From positions 1 to 7,837 of the forward strand of contig JAPOIC010000089.1 in the NCBI GenBank assembly GCA_029979145.1: a stretch of DNA of 7,837 nt, given 5' to 3'. The stretch comes from Opitutaceae bacterium. Lineage in GTDB: Bacteria; Verrucomicrobiota; Verrucomicrobiia; Opitutales; Opitutaceae. Position numbers and translations under genes: made by a program. The notes below the pieces were generated by a model. It searched no databases and had not been told where the DNA came from. It was given only the letters and a program-made list of their open reading frames with translations. Shown in pieces: positions 7,281 to 7,837 of the stretch. Numbering within the stretch: the stretch's first letter is position 1; each line of letters opens with the position of its first letter.

Positions 7281-7813
7281 GGTGACACCTCCTTGATCGC
7301 CGCGAGGTCTTGGGGCGGCAACTTGACCTCGGCCATGGCAAAGGTGTGCCAACACGCGCCGTCGCCGCCGGAGAGCCGCATCTGCAACCCAGCCGCCTCG
7401 GCCCGCGCCTGTCCCAGATGGAAACAATGTTGGCAAAAATTTTGAGCCGCCTCACGGCCGCCGGCCTTCAGGTGCTTGATCATCGGACACTCGCGCACGT
7501 GCACTTCAACGCGATCCGGCAGCGTCTGCACCTCGGCCACTGCCCCAGGCTCGGCCGCAAAGAAGTCGCGCCAATAGGCTGCCACGGCCGGCAGTCCGCC
7601 CGCTTTCCAGCGCTCGTTGACCGCGCCATAATAACCACGGCCCATTTCCTCCAGGTAGCGCACCCAGGCTTCGCGGCCGAGCCGGCGCTGAATGAAGCGA
7701 AAGGTCGCATTGATCGCGAAGTAGAAATCCGCGGCGCCCTGCGGCTTGGTGTCGTGATACGGCAACGCGTTGTCCTGAGTCACGCCCCGCAAACTGCCCG
7801 GCTTATCCGACAC
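7277..7813 (-). CDS. Small cysteine-rich protein A (possible L-2-amino-thiazoline-4-carboxylate hydrolase-like family)
   Basis: This protein has 178 residues from a GTG at 7813. An in-frame TGA lies five codons upstream (7828-7826) and the next ATG is at residue 57, so this GTG is the only reasonable start, although its ribosome binding site is poor. The N-terminal half is helical (FYFAINATFRFIQRRLG, then WVRYLEEMGRGYYGAVNERW), followed by AAYWRDFF. The C-terminal half carries VRECPMIKHL (Cys109-Pro110), FCQHC (Cys127, His129, Cys130) and SGGDGACWHTF (Cys154). The order CP, CxxC and GDxxC recalls the L-2-amino-thiazoline-4-carboxylate hydrolase-like family, whose members are mostly uncharacterised; this assignment is from memory and tentative. 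The TGA stop overlaps the ATG of the next gene by four bases, indicating translational coupling. It is the first gene of the leftward run visible here; the operon may extend past the right edge. Confidence 0.78.
   Translation of the reverse strand: MSDKPGSLRGVTQDNALPYHDTKPQGAADFYFAINATFRFIQRRLGREAWVRYLEEMGRGYYGAVNERWKAGGLPAVAAYWRDFFAAEPGAVAEVQTLPDRVEVHVRECPMIKHLKAGGREAAQNFCQHCFHLGQARAEAAGLQMRLSGGDGACWHTFAMAEVKLPPQDLAAIKEVSP
7286..7294 (-). promoter_or_regulatory. Strong Shine-Dalgarno site deciding the start of cysteine-rich protein B
   Basis: On the minus strand AAGGAGGTG sits inside the end of the upstream gene, with seven bases between GGAGG and the ATG at 7280. It is the best ribosome binding site in the window and selects ATG 7280 over the longer open frame that extends to 7436. 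Confidence 0.85.
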
Positions 7814-7837
7814 GGCAAGGTAAACTCACGTCATCTC

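Overview
The window is GC-rich, densely packed bacterial DNA with third-position G/C bias in every gene. The organism is probably a Verrucomicrobium near the Opitutaceae. This is an inference from the look of the ECF sigma/anti-sigma pair and the stand-alone SNF2 helicase; no rRNA or other marker gene is present. I see no mobile element, CRISPR array, tRNA or rRNA.

Layout, left to right. (1) Bases 1-431 (+): the C-terminal end of a HAD-superfamily hydrolase. (2) Bases 450-1190 (-): a membrane-anchored anti-sigma factor. Immediately upstream of it, with a 4-base stop/start overlap, is its ECF sigma-70 factor (-), whose reading frame is interrupted by a TAA in region 2 at 1616-1618, so it is annotated as a pseudogene. 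(3) Bases 1792-4152 (+): a complete SNF2-type DEAD/DEAH helicase of 786 residues with all the main helicase motifs. (4) Bases 4216-5028 (+): an HpaI/HpcH-type class II aldolase with its catalytic and metal-binding residues intact. (5) Bases 5029-5181: a short convergent intergenic gap holding an AT-rich 15-base near-palindrome. (6) Bases 7813 down to 5182 (-): a three-gene run of two small cysteine-rich proteins with a 4-base overlap, followed 20 bases later by a cytoplasmic TIM-barrel glycoside-hydrolase-like protein.

The most notable content is the leftward three-gene run. Its first two products are diverged paralogues: both carry a Cys-Pro, then a C-x2-C with a His before the second Cys, then a Cys-Trp, at almost identical spacing. 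They remotely resemble the L-2-amino-thiazoline-4-carboxylate hydrolase-like family and are followed by a probable sugar-active TIM-barrel enzyme. With the convergent aldolase this suggests a small catabolic locus, but no substrate can be read from the sequence. The second notable point is the broken sigma factor next to an intact anti-sigma gene.
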